Of a DNA stretch of 64,000 nucleotides, positions 38,491-50,168 are shown piece by piece. Origin of the DNA: Sycon ciliatum (taxonomy: Eukaryota > Porifera > Calcarea > Leucosolenida > Sycettidae). The stretch lies in assembly GCF_964019385.1 (NCBI RefSeq), contig NC_088644.1, forward strand, positions 44,972,483 to 45,036,482. The letters run 5' to 3'. A model generated the notes under the pieces. The model saw only the letters and a list, made by a program, of their open reading frames with translations, was not told where the DNA came from and made no database searches. A program made the position numbers and the translations under genes. Positions within the stretch are counted from its first letter, which is position 1, and each line of letters starts with the position of its first letter.

Positions 38491-38930
38491 TATGCAACTG
38501 TTCCCTGCGTTATGCAACTGTTCCCTGCGTTATGCAACTGTTCCCTGCGTTATGCAACTGTTCCCTGTGTTATGCAACTGTTCCCTGCGTTATGCAACTG
38601 TTCCCTGCGTTATGCAACTGTTCCCTGCGTTATGCAACTGTTCCCTGCATTATGCAACTGTTCCCTGCGTTATGCAACTGTTCCCTGCGTTATGCAACTG
38701 TTCCCTGCGTTATGCAACTGTTCCCTGCGTTATGCAACTGTTCCCTGCGTTATGCAACTGTTCCCTGCGTTATGCAACTGTTCCCTGCGTTATGCAACTG
38801 TTCCCTGCGTTATGCAACTGTTCCCTGCGTTATGCAACTGTTCCCTGCGTTATGCAACTGTTCCCTGCGTTATGCAACTGTTCCCTGCGTTATGCAACTG
38901 TTCCCTGCGTTATGCAACTGTTCCCTGCGT
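38491..38930 (+). repeat. 20-bp minisatellite, 22 units
   Basis: The unit is TATGCAACTGTTCCCTGCGT. There are exactly 22 units, with single-base variants at two units (TGTGT near 38,570 and TGCAT near 38,648). Three long overlapping frames run through it because no stop occurs in any forward frame; I do not regard them as genes. Confidence 0.97.
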
Positions 38931-39936
38931 TCAGTGGTGCAATTGAGTATACTTACAGTAGTTGGAGGTTTGTTAGACCAGAGAACACACCATCACTTAA
39001 ATTCTGGATGTGATTATCGCGCAACTCTCTACAAACGACAAGCCACAAGGACAATGTTGTTCTTGCTTAGTTCCGGGTAGTGAACAAAACACAGAGTTTA
39101 GGATTGTAGTAGTTCTAATCTAAAACGGCGAATCATGACCTTGTTTTCAGAAATAACCTAGACTCCTAACCACAACATGATTCATATGCAACTGGGTTAG
39201 GTTGCACAGTTCACACACACCACTGTAACATAATTATAGTCTCCGTCATTTGTAAAATATAGTGAAAAGAAGAAGGACAAAATGTTACGAGTTATGACTA
39301 ACTGTCCACCAACGTACCCAGATCTTCTACAGTCAGCGAGTGCGACAAAATGGCACAAACCTGACAAGGAGTATTGTTACTGAGTTATAGTCATAACTCG
39401 TAACATTTTGTCCTTCCTTTTTTCACAATAATTTAATTGGCTCACCATCCGAGTAAAATATAGTCTCCGTCATTTTCTTCTATTGTCAAGCATAAGGTTG
39501 ATTGCAAAGCTAAGAAAACACAATTTCTAACGATTCATTGTTTGACAATGCAGAAAAATAACCGGTCGCCGATGCTTGAAAAATATATTGGCTTGAATTG
39601 CTACAATCTGCGTGAGAGCGGAATATGATATTAAACAGTATACCTAAACGGGGACTTCCCCAATGACTCATAGTCCTTGGCGGATCATCGAGCTAGAAAG
39701 GGTCCAAAAATCCTCGGTCTTCGTTTGGGTTCATTAAGTTAATGTTTTGTTATGTTTGCAACCCCCCCCCCCCCCTTTTGTTATATTGATGAAGAAATCA
39801 AGCAGAAATAGAGGAAGTGCGTGCTGTAAGGTTTGAAAGTTCTGGAAATTTCAATGCTTTTCGAACAGAATCTGTCATTGTTTTAGAGAATTATCCACAA
39901 AGGGCGAATGACTCATGGATTCAATTATTAGTAATC

Positions 39937-39938
<2 letters not shown>
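38931..39938. other. Non-coding stretch with a palindromic insertion and a C-tract
   Basis: No gene recognised. It contains the hairpin element at 39,251-39,458, listed separately, and a C-tract at about 39,762-39,775. Confidence 0.5.
39251..39458. mobile_element. Small palindromic retroelement with 16-bp target duplication
   Basis: It is flanked by TATAGTCTCCGTCATT at 39,235-39,250 and 39,459-39,474. The arms, GAAGGACAAAATGTTACGAG-type, are at about 39,262-39,299 and 39,390-39,427. The same arm sequence occurs at 55,640-55,685. The long target duplication points to target-primed retrotransposition of a palindromic RNA or DNA. Confidence 0.75.
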
Positions 39939-39972
<34 letters not shown>

Positions 39973-40945
39973 GTGCTTGTTCGCGTAGACATCAGCATGG
40001 CCTGCAGCTGCATTAATGGGCATGCAAATCATGCAAACCAGCCAAAAATGTTCGCATAAGCCACTTCGAATAGATACAAAAGACCATAACAGTTTCAGAA
40101 AAAGAAGAAATATGCGAAAAGAAGACAAAAACTAGGGTGCCGACACCACTTGGGCACAGATGCCCACCCAACCGCTTCGGTCAGCAGCAAGGGCACGGAA
40201 CGCCTCCAGATCGACTTTGCTTGACAAGGAAAGTCCAATCCGCTTGGCATCATCTTGTAGTAGCGTTGGTAGTGTGTGTCTTGGTCGTCCCCTCCAGCCC
40301 ACTGGGCGAGGCTCTGCGAAGTACGCTCCCATGGCCAGTGATGGTGGGGAGTCGGCCGGGAGCCGGAGGACGTGCCCAAAGAGCCTCCACCTAGCTCTCA
40401 AGATGATAATGCCGAGAGGAACCGCGCCGGTACGCTCATAGAGCCTCTCGTTCCTAATCCGATTCGGGAACACAATGCCGATTAGCGCCCGCAGCTGTTT
40501 TCGGTGGAAGGCCTCAATACGGCTCAGCTGCTGTTTCGTTGGTGCCCATGTTGCACAATTGTAGCAGAGTACAGGGAGTACAAAGGCATTATAGAGCCGG
40601 ATGCGGAGATCCTCCGAAACTAGCGACCTACGGATCCACAGCGTCCAGAGTTTACCAAAGGCAACAGTTGCCAGTTGCTGTCGCCGTAGCATATCCTCGG
40701 CATCACCTAATAGGTACCCGAGTTTCTTGGTGGTTCGCCACTCCTCCTCGATGCGATCAGTGTGCCGTTCGATGTGCGTGTGCTCTGTTTTGGTCTCATT
40801 CACTTTCAAATCCCATTCGAGGAGCTTGTTGGATATGGTTGGAAGGAGGGTCCTCAGCCTCTCACCATCAGTAGTCACGAAATCCACATCGTCGGCGTAG
40901 GCAGTTTCAGTTGGTAACCCCAGGGAGATATCGGCAGAGGGCATA
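39939..40945 (-). mobile_element. 5'-truncated RTE-like LINE
   Basis: The minus-strand frame 40,132-40,944 encodes the RT from the catalytic motif C region (TAYADDVDFV) to the C-terminus (RARWRLFGHVLRLPADSPPS). The 3' tail is (ATT)n at 39,940-39,970. A shorter copy with the same 3' end is at 54,538-54,916 and a related longer element at 55.9-58.8 kb. The RT palm is missing upstream, so it is inactive. Confidence 0.82.
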
Positions 40946-41101
40946 ATTATAAACTTCGTTCTGCGTTTCCTAAAACTTCAGAACATTTGAAAGTTATAGA
41001 GGGATACATGATTTTTGCATAAGGCACTGTAGGGCAGCTCTGAAAATGAAGGGAAATTTTGTTGCACCATTTACTGTGCACTGCCGTCTAGGTATCCTAT
41101 G

Positions 41102-43398
41102 CATGTAACACTTTTTATTTTTATTTATTTATTTCACTCAACTCCTGGTTCATGACCAATTGGCACGCAAAGTGCGAGAGAGGGGTGATAGCCAACCACG
41201 GCAAGAAAAGAAAAGAAAGGAATATAGAAAAAGAGAAGAAAGAAGGATAGACAAGAATCCAGCAATGAGATCCTATCGTACTACATTATGCGATCAGAGT
41301 GCATTTTTAAAGCTGGAAAGACATTTTGATGTCTTAACATGCTGGGGAAGTTGCAGCCAAAGGCTGTAGGACAAAAACAGAGGAGAGTTGGTAAATGCGG
41401 CTGAATTAGCACGGGGAAGTGAGAGACTATTACGAGTGGATCGGGACAGAGAAAACCAATTGAATACGGAGAGATGAATGGGAATTTTGCCTAGGCGAAT
41501 TCTGTGGATCAAAACGCATAGCTGCTGTTTGCGATTATCTTGCAGTGGCTGAGTATTGCTGATACAATAGAGCTCAAGACTAGGAAATAAGCGCTGCTTG
41601 TTAAACAATATTTTAAGAAGAGATTTATGTTGGATTTCAAGTTTGTTCACAAGATGTTGACGTAGACTACACCAAGACTGACATGCATACTGGAAAATAG
41701 GTAATAGCTATGAGCGATAAAACATAGAACGGCATGTATTTGGCAAATGAGATCGATGAGGATATAGTATGCCGAGAACGCTACTAGTTTTCTTGCAAAT
41801 ATAGTCTACATGAGGAGCCCATGTTAGACAGTCGTCAATAATTATACCAAGGTGCTTATGTTCATCGACAATTTCTATGGTCGATGAGCTGCCAGGACAT
41901 GATAAAGACACATTACAGAACTGATCACTAGCACCGCTACAGAAGAACATCACTTTGGTCTTACTAGTGTTCGGTCTCAGCTTCCAAGTCGACATCCAAG
42001 AAATGGTGGAGTTTATCTTTTTCTGGAGGTCATTGACTAGCAATTGCTTGCAACTATTTGAAGCGGAAACTGTGGTGTCATTGGCGAACAGTGAAACATT
42101 AGGGATAGACATCGGTAGATCATTGACGTAGACTAAAAAGAATAGTGGCCCCAGGATTGACCCCTGTGGCACACCAGAATTAATTGCCTGGGGAGACGAG
42201 ATGGTGTTGCCGAAGCGTACAGCCTGTAACCTGTCAGTTAGGTAGCTTTCAAAGAAACAAAGCAGCTTGCCACCAATGCCATAGGCACCCAACTCCCCAA
42301 TCAGGTCTCTATGCCAAACAGTGTCAAAGGCTTTCGCCAGGTCAAAGAAGCACATGCCAGTATGTTCTTTCAAATGTCGGGACTGCATGATGTTTGGATT
42401 AGGTGGACTAGGTGCAGAGCTGTGGAGTCCCCTCGCCGGAAACCAGACTGCATGGTATGCAAGTACGGGGTCAAGTGTCGATATAGCTGATCGTACACAA
42501 TGCGCTCAAACAGCTTTGAAATACAGCACAGTAGGGAGATGGGTCTGTAGTTCGTTGCATCCGACCGGCAGCCTTTGCGCTTATAAATTGGGACCACTAA
42601 TGCGTATTTCCATGCGGAGGGAAAGATTCCAGACGACAGAGAGATGTTAAAGAGCAGCGATAACGGATATGCTAGGCTGTCTTGGAGGTGTTTCAGGATT
42701 TCGTTTGGTATACCATCGTAACCAGGAGACTTCTTATTGGGGAGACTGCGTATGTATCTGGTTACAGTACGGGATGAAATCGTCAGCGATGTAAACGTTG
42801 ACTCTACAGGTATTTGGTGGATAGGAGGAACTAACCATTCAGGTCTATCCTTAACGCAGAAGCTGGTAAACTGCTCATTCAGAGCATCCGCAATATCAAG
42901 AGGCGCAGTGGCGGAACTTTGGTCAGACCATGTGATTGCTGTTGGACTAGAGCCCAATGACGATGCTGATTTACGAAGAGTTCTTATAAATGAGTGAAGT
43001 GATGGACGCTGGCTGTCGGTGAGAGAAGTAGTGATGGACTGGATGTATTTTTTATGGGCTACACGTGATAACGTTTTTGCTATATTCCGCTGACGTTTGT
43101 ACTGCGTTGCATTGGACGGGGTAGGGTATATTTTATAGATGCTGTAGAGGTCATGCTTTCTCTTAATGCCTGCCCTGAGCACCGGTTTCATCCATGGTGG
43201 ATCCTGGCGTGAAGGGTGGCTTCGGTTTCTGGTGGTTGACTGGTGATCGCGGTGAGAAGAGCAGACTGAGAGAGACGATTCGAGGGCAGACGAGAAGTTA
43301 GAAACGGCTGTATCAATATCAAGGCCGCATAAAAGGTCACTCCAGTGAGTTGCGCCAATTTCAGCATTGACGCCTTCCCATTGCGATTGAGTGAGCAA
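41102..43398 (-). mobile_element. L2/CR1-like LINE, endonuclease-less, RT region
   Basis: Frame one (43,398-42,370) covers the linker and RT motifs up to NYRPISLLCCISKLFERIVY and SGFRRGDSTALHLV. A frameshift near 42,380 leads to frame two (42,388-41,708) with FFDLAKAFDTVWH, SGVPQGSILGPLFF and a SLFANDTT block where YADD is expected, so the catalytic site is mutated. The C-terminal part follows at 41,650-41,294 in another frame. A tail of (TTTA)n marks the 3' end at about 41,112-41,135. It is inactive. Confidence 0.82.
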
Positions 43399-43570
43399 TC
43401 ATCCAAGGATTAGGGTTTCACCTTTTGACGGTACCCAGTTACTGCTCTGGACATCTGGACATCGTCTTCCATTCTCTCAATGGGCTCTGACTTTCTTTCA
43501 AACTCTTGCTCGTTACGGCTCAGGTAGACGCAACCTCTCTGTGTAGGATCTGATTGGGCTCTTCCTTCAG

Positions 43571-44124
43571 GCTCTTTCCTCTTTGCGTATCACCTGTGAT
43601 TGTCGGCTGTAGTCGGATGTCCCTTTTCTATTTGGATGGGTACTTAGTGAAATGGAATTTTTCTATTTCATCAGGAAAAAAATTGGAAACGTATCCAATT
43701 TCGAAAGAAAAGGTAACAGCATCGACGCAATCCACACAGTCAAGTAAGCCAATTTCGTAAGCGAATGTTTTCGCTCCCTTCTCATCATGGGTAAGTACAG
43801 GGAATAATGGAAAAATGTCAAAATACAGCAATTTATAGAGCTACAGCAAAAATCAAAGATTTATTCTATTTTTTATACGAAAGTCCACTATATTCCCGGA
43901 TACGCTGATACCACTAGCACCTTACCACACTATATCAAGAACATTCATTGAGTTTTTGTAATCATTCCTGTCTGAGGATCGAGACAGGCGTGAAACTCTG
44001 AGTCACAGCCAACCCAAGCTCCGTATCCCATTCTTTTTGTATGAAGCTCTGCACCCCGGTGCATTGAGCACTCTTTCAAGGACCACACCCAACTTTCTGT
44101 GTATTCCCGGATATGTGCGAGAAG
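43571..44124 (+). repeat. Flanking repeat, copy 2 (first part)
   Basis: It matches 25,222-25,775. The hammerhead motif at 43,968 is inside. After 44,124 a 2-kb insertion separates it from the second part at 46,143. Confidence 0.8.
43968..44008 (+). ncRNA. Hammerhead-ribozyme-like motif, second copy
   Basis: Stem I CTGT/ACAG, core CTGAGGA (43,972-43,978), GAA (43,992-43,994), stem III ACT/AGT with loop CTG, cleavage C at 44,004. Stem II segment TCGAGACAGGCGT forms at most two good pairs. Confidence 0.5.
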
Positions 44125-46142
44125 TGTTGGTGGGGCCAGGCGGCTCTGCCGACCTCAAAGTTTTCGGCGTCTACGAATACAAAGCACGCCATAATGAAAT
44201 AGCGTTATTGTCCCACTGGCCCCCGCCACACAGCAAGCCGAACTTTTGATTGTGTCTCAATTCCTTTTATCATACCAACAAATGATGAGGGCATAGGAGG
44301 AGAATGGAAAACAAAGGTCAAACAAAAAGACAACAGGAAAGACTCGGAGAAACCACAAAGAACAAGCATTAAAAAATCATAAAGCGGATACAAATCCAAA
44401 CCGACCAGCCACCAAAATCTCTATCCCTTGACAAGACATGCAGAATCCCTGGATTTCTCTCGAAATCCAAGAATGTCACGAAAACAAGTGAAAAAGAGCT
44501 TTCCCGCAAGAAAAACGTTCGACAGCATAAACTGCAGATCTGCGTACAGCACTGTTCGACCCTGCAGCGCAGTTCGATCAGTCGGCGCCCGCGCCTGCCA
44601 GTGCAGATCTTGCAGGCTAGGCTGGTCAGGTCTTGAAAGTGCCATGCACAGTTCGAAGTGCAATTGCGCACTGTACTTTTTTTTAAGAAAAATAACGGGA
44701 CATTCAAGGCGAATTCATGGAGTTTTCCGGAACATTCTGCATCAGACAAAAATGTGACTGAAACGTGAGTTTGTTTGAAATCCCCGTTACCCCCGGGAGT
44801 AGTGTATGAAGCCACTTTTACGGTGAAAAGAAAAACAATGGATGAAAATGCAGTACAAATTTAATGGAAACTCAAAAAAAGTCCACCCAGAGTTTTGGGG
44901 ATTTCAATAGCCAATTGAGTCATCTTTCCAAGATTCCTTTTGAGTCTCTCCCCCCCCCCCCCTCCCGTGGAGACCCACGTGACCAGGTTTGGCAGTGAGC
45001 AACAAGTACAATAAATTTATCGTCAATTATTCTTGTGTGTGTGTGCGTGTGTGTGTGTGTGTGGGTGTGGGTGGGTGTGGGTGGGTGTGTGAGTTTGCAT
45101 GTGTGTGTGCGTGCATGCTTTTGTGTATGTATTTGGATGTCTGCTGCTGGGCGTATGCAGTCAATGTATTGCGTGCCTGAACCTCAACTTTTTCCTGTCA
45201 TTCAACATATTCCGTGACTGTGCTGCCGCCCTTGTTTCCCATTTGGTCTGTAGTAGGCATTTCCCAAATAGCAGCATGAAAAATTCGCCGAAAACTGTGG
45301 TTTTGAAGAAATCACCGATATTTTGGCCGAATATGCATTTATCGCACTGAATTCGCCGAAAATCGATGTTTTTGTGCCTTCTCAAGTGCAGCCAAGTAGC
45401 TACACAGTCCAGCAGAAAGTGCCTAGCCAGCCTGGACAGGCCAGAGTAGTGAGTGCAAGAGGTCAATCAGCCAGACCCACAGCCAGCAGCCAGAATCCTG
45501 CAACTACTTTCTACCCACCGTATGTACAGCAGCAAAGTGCACCAGCAGCTGCACAGAGTCAGTTGTCTACGCAGAATAGTCAGCCAGATGGACAACGTCC
45601 ATACATCACCAGCTGCATACCCTCATGCCAGGACATACAGATCCCATTATTTTTGAAGCCGTTGAAGCTACCGCAGTTTGTACTTTTGATAGCTTTGCGC
45701 TGGAGATCTCGCCTATGGCGCACAGATTTCTCCTTGTCGCAACTTGGCTACGTAAGCTACAACTACACTACACTACACTGAAACCACTGCTACCTGCCTG
45801 CCACAAGTCCGGCCTAATGCCGGCTGGGATGTCCGAGACGATATGAACAAGCTACGAACAAAACTCCATCAAGCCAACATTTCCCAAACTTCTCGTCACA
45901 GCCTGCCAGGCTACTCGTGCTTTGTTTCCGCGTGCCGAGCCTTCCCGTTTGGCTTTGAGAAATGCTCGTATCGCGACGTTCATTGTTCGTGGACTGTGTT
46001 CGAAATCATAACAGCGACAACTCGCTCGTGATTTCAAAACATATCCCGTCGACTTATGAGGACTTCAGGACCTGAGAACAAAGGTCCCGTTCGACAGAAG
46101 TATTAAAATCACAGGCTAGTGAGGTTTTGCCTGACAAAAAAC
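44125..46142. other. Insertion of unknown type splitting the duplicated flank
   Basis: The empty-site version is at 25,775-25,790. Inside are a C-tract (about 44,950-44,962), a GT-rich microsatellite (45,033-45,127), the dispersed repeat copy 45,131-45,371, and a Gln/Pro/Ser-rich frame at 45,323-45,781 without motifs. I cannot name the element. Confidence 0.6.
45131..45371. repeat. Dispersed repeat, copy 2
   Basis: Same sequence as 1543-1789 in the same orientation. Confidence 0.75.
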
Positions 46143-46379
46143 CTTTTGTGCACCCGCACATGTTGTCCAGGCGTCAGGGGCCCAGCCTCCCTTTACACGC
46201 AGCGTCTACAACTGTTCCCTGCATGGCACATAGAAGATGACACAGCAACGACATAGCTCGATTGCGGCGTACGTTTCGTCCCCGCTGGACTCATCAGGCA
46301 ATCTTCTTCTTGGATGTCTTCATACGGAGCTTGACTCGGGACTTGATATACCGGCCTGCTATACCGGATCCCGCAACCA
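46143..46379 (+). repeat. Flanking repeat, copy 2 (second part)
   Basis: It matches 25,790-26,025 up to the LTR junction and includes the minus-strand hammerhead at 46,260-46,303. Confidence 0.8.
46260..46303 (-). ncRNA. Hammerhead ribozyme motif, second copy
   Basis: Identical in core to the copy at 25,905: perfect stem I GATTGC/GCAATC, CTGATGA, 4-bp stem II GTCC/GGAC, GAA, and the same A-C mismatch next to the cleavage site. Confidence 0.65.
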
Positions 46380-46627
46380 TGTGTAGTATAGGCCAATGAT
46401 TACTGACGATTGTTATTTCTTACATTTGTATTTCGTATTTACTGCTCCTGTCCACGTGACGAATTTCTGGCCTTGTAAGCCGCGTGCATGCTCACGTGTT
46501 TCTTGCCTTTCTCTCTCCTCTTCTCTGTGACAAGTAACCATAGTTTTACTATCAATATGAACAGATTGAGTGTCTGATGAAACCTGGGAATAGTCTGGTA
46601 TTACTATTTGGAAAGGGAGTCCTACAT
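46380..46627 (+). repeat. Gypsy 5' LTR, second locus
   Basis: It is 248 bp, TG...CA, closely matching 26,026-26,272, followed by the same primer site at 46,629. Confidence 0.9.
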
Positions 46628-47162
46628 TGGTGGCAGCGGTTAACGCTATCGATCTCGTCTCCTGAGCTGTGGATCGTCTCCGAAGAAGCCTTGACACTCT
46701 GGACCACGCAAGTCACCCATTCTACCTCGGAGATGTCGTAGATTTACCTGTCTTCTTTATGAAACTACTAGTACTAGTAACTTCAATGATGACTGTCGTC
46801 TCTTGCTGTTCGCTCTTTTATGTGCATGATAATTAGAGTGCCTGCTTGTTGATGGCTTCAGTGTTTGCCTGTCTTTGCAACATCGCGCGGCGCCTGCCTG
46901 TCTACATTTTGTTTGTTTTCTGTACGTGCATCACTGCATGCACTACATCCATATACGTAGGTTGTACATGTACTTGTACAGTCTGCCACGTGAAATTTTG
47001 AACAGCATGCGTACTCGCCGTTCCATTTTTGCTGTTGAAAAAAAAGGGTACACTGTTTTTGCCGCCTTCGGTTTCGTGCCCGTGCGGCCGCGCGGCTCAG
47101 CTAGCTAGCTCAACATTTTTTGTGCTTTGGAAATTTTTTGGTGGATTCAATTTTTTTCAACG

Positions 47163-47990
47163 ATGAAAAAGGCTCGGAAGGCACGAAAGAGAGAAGAGAT
47201 GAGTTTTCATGATATCAACAGATATGCAGCAGCAAGCAGCACACCACGCGACGAACGACTACCCTCACCACCACAGTCGCCAGCAGGACGAGCAAGTTCA
47301 AGTAAGTTCTCACATGCTCAAGCCGCCACCACCTCCTTGCCCAAACCAATCTTGCTCCCAGACACGTTTGGCAGTCAACCTGGACAAGAATTTGTAAATT
47401 ATATGAGCCACTTTGATAACGCATGTGCCCTGTCAGGCTACACCCATGAACAATGTTTGCGCCTGTTGCCGGCGCGTCTGGTTGGCGTGCCACACGAGAT
47501 GTTGACGGACATCGTCGCTAACTCGCCCAACATCACCTATCGCGAAGCAGTCGAAGCGCTGCGCGCGAGACTGGAACCTCCGCAACTGGCCCTTACGTAC
47601 GAGGCGACGCTCCGACAGAGAGTGAAGTTGGCCACTGAAACCCAGTATGCGTTCGCGCAGGAGCTGCGACGTCTGGCACGCAAGGCTTATCCCGGGCAGA
47701 GTGGGCCGCTCCTGGACTCAATGCTGCTCCACTTGTTCATCGACGGCCAGGCAACGAAAGACCTGCGTCTGGCACTTGCATCTCCACGACCTACGTCGTT
47801 GGATGCAGCCGTCCAAAAGGCGATTGAGGTGAGTGCCATCCACGCCCACGAACAATCCCGATCGGGATACGCTCAGCCGGTGTTTGCAACAGCTCCGCAA
47901 CACCAACAACAGTCGACTCCCGCGCCCAGTCGACCCAGGCACTCGGAGTACAGCCCCATCCGGCCGCGCGTTGCCACGGAGAACCAGTAG
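47163..47990 (+). pseudogene. gag of the second gypsy locus, truncated
   Basis: It encodes 275 residues from ATG 47,163, parallel to the split gag at 27,575/32,009. It lacks the internal 352-bp duplication and has no CCHC knuckle, because it ends at the junction with a 24-bp tandem array at 47,986. It therefore shows the pre-insertion structure for the inner element and the LINE of the first locus. Nothing of pol follows. Confidence 0.82.
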
Positions 47991-48129
47991 TGACATGTGA
48001 GAGAGCATCAGTAGTGACATGTGAGAGAGCATCAGTAGTGACATGTGAGAGAGCATCAGTAGTGACATGTGAGAGAGCATCAGTAGTGACATGTGAGAGA
48101 ACGTCAGTAGTGACATGTGAGAGAGCATC
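47986..48129 (+). repeat. 24-bp tandem repeat, 6 units
   Basis: Unit AGTAGTGACATGTGAGAGAG plus CATC; six units with one variant (ACGTC). It marks the breakpoint where gag ends. Confidence 0.95.
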
Positions 48130-48242
48130 AATAGTGGGTAGAGAGCACTGGGGAAAATAAGCAAAGTAACAACAAATGTGGTCATACTACAAGGAGCATA
48201 AACTTGCGAAAGTACGACACAGCAAAATAATGCCCAACAACA

Positions 48243-48701
48243 AGAGGGAAAGACCAAGGAACTACAAGTTACGCTATGCTGTCCACTAACACCACCAGTT
48301 ACTAAACAATCAGCTCATGCGATAACACAAGTTGTGTGGAATGTTGCTTTGCGTTCTGGAATCGTGGTTTGACCGTGTTGTCCAATGGTCTTGCCAGTAT
48401 CATCATCGACATGCATGAACATCCGCCAACGTCCTTCACAGGTGAGACTTTCAGCTCGTTCTTATCTTGGTTGCGCTCACCATCACCTCCTAATGTTATT
48501 TCTATAACATTCCAACCTTCCAAGTTGGAATGCTGTTGGAGTGTGAATCCAATATGTGCTGGAGCTGTTAGCCAGTTAGTTGTAGAGCGTCAGTACCGTC
48601 GGTCAGTGTCGTGCAATGTTATCGCATGAGCTGATTGTTTATTAACTGGTGGTGTTAGTGGACAGTATAGCGTAACTTGTAGTTCCTTGGTCTTTCTCTT
48701 T
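48243..48701. repeat. Inverted-repeat element (85-bp arms)
   Basis: Arms 48,243-48,327 and 48,617-48,701 are near-perfect mirror copies around a 289-bp loop. No coding content. Confidence 0.85.
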
Positions 48702-48854
48702 TGTATAAATTAAACCTTGGCTCTCCATATGAGTAAATAACAACAAGAGGGACAAACAAAACATGATGGCAAAGTTGTGAGCGTCGTAACTAGGGTCCAG
48801 CGGATAATGCTCCGAAAATGGACGTATAATGCTAACCATATTGCTTCAAAACCT

Positions 48855-49010
48855 GCCTTATAAAACAAACAAAAATGTTGAGCTAGCTAGCTGAGCCGCC
48901 CGGCCGGCCGCACGGGCACGAAACCAAAGGCGGCAAAAACAGTGTACGCTTTTTTTCAACAGCAAAAATGGAACGCCGCGTACGCATGCTGTTCAAAAGT
49001 TCGCTCTCAA
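48855..49010 (-). repeat. Inverted fragment of the gypsy leader
   Basis: The reverse complement of this stretch matches about 46,985-47,125 (GCGTAC.CGCCGTTCCATTTT through CAGCTAGCTAGCTCAACATT). It is a third partial copy of the leader in opposite orientation. Confidence 0.75.
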
Positions 49011-50160
49011 GCACTCGTGCAGTGTTTTCCTGCTGAGTGTTTACCAGCATCTGAGAGATAGGAGTTCTGACTTTCGCTTGCCGCTGGACAAAGAAACGAG
49101 CTCAGCCCTGAGTTGGTTGGTCTCAGAACTAAAAGAAATCAGCGATCGCTGCGATAGAAATATCAGAGACACCCATCATTGCTTCTTGGCCGGCGACTAC
49201 ATGTAAAGCCGAACGACAGTACAGGCACAGCAGTGGCCAAGCAACAAATCAGCTACGACTTCTTCTTCTCTACGAAGCGAAAACTACAAACTCGGCGACC
49301 AGTCGCAGTTTATTTAAAAAGTCTCGCTCGCGCGCTCCTCAGTCAAAATGATGTTGTAGCTGTGTTCACTGCATGCTGCTGCCACTGGATACACAAAAAG
49401 TGCGGGTGACACGACTTTTGTTTGTCACCACTTGGCCAAGTAACTACGCGTTGTCAAGAAGCTGTGACGTCAGACTTCGACGGCCTATTGTCATGGTGAT
49501 TTTTATTTTTCACTCTGTTATCACTGCGGTAAATCCTAGTTTATACTATTCAAGGCAATGAATCTCATTCTGTGAACTATGTGTTCCCAGACTTATTCAC
49601 TGAATACAGTCATGTTCCATTCTTTAACCATGGTGCAGAATACATGTGCCTTTGCTGTTTGCGTTATGCAGAGCTCACTGACTTGTCAGTTTGAGCACTG
49701 TGGCAGGGTACGCTCGGGCCTGATTGGAAATTTTGATTTCCATTGCTATCAGGTTCGGCCTCATTTCCTCTGTGCTGCGCTGACGAGTCCACAAAGGACG
49801 AAACAGTTCTGTCCGCAGATTGAGTACGTATTTGTACTATATTTCTGCAATTGCAAATTGCACCAAATTGTTGTAATATCCTAAGTAAAGTAAGATAATA
49901 CAATTATCAATGGTGGGTATGTGTCATAGTTGTGGCCTGCATAGATTAGACTCAAAAATCTGAGGAAGATACACTTCAACAGGAAATAGAACAGCTTTTT
50001 CTTATTGAAAATGGTAAAATTTCATGTATCCAACTCACACGACGACAAGCATATCTGTGATCCCCCCCCCCCCCATTTGTTTAGACAATCAACATAAGCA
50101 CTACCCAAGGGACAAATTCACAAGTTTATTATAAACTTTCCATGTTTTTAATTTTTGGAG
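49011..50160. other. Stretch without recognised genes
   Basis: Only short frames. Bases about 49,660-49,830 (CTGACTTGTCAGTTTGAGCA ... CCACAAAGGACGAAACAGTT) are repeated at 62,645-62,810. A C-tract lies at about 50,064-50,074. Confidence 0.6.
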
Positions 50161-50168
50161 TTTGGTGG

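Noticed and set aside
38374-39080. Three overlapping long ORFs across the minisatellite
   Set aside because: They are a consequence of a stop-free 20-bp repeat; no start context, motif or neighbouring coding signal.
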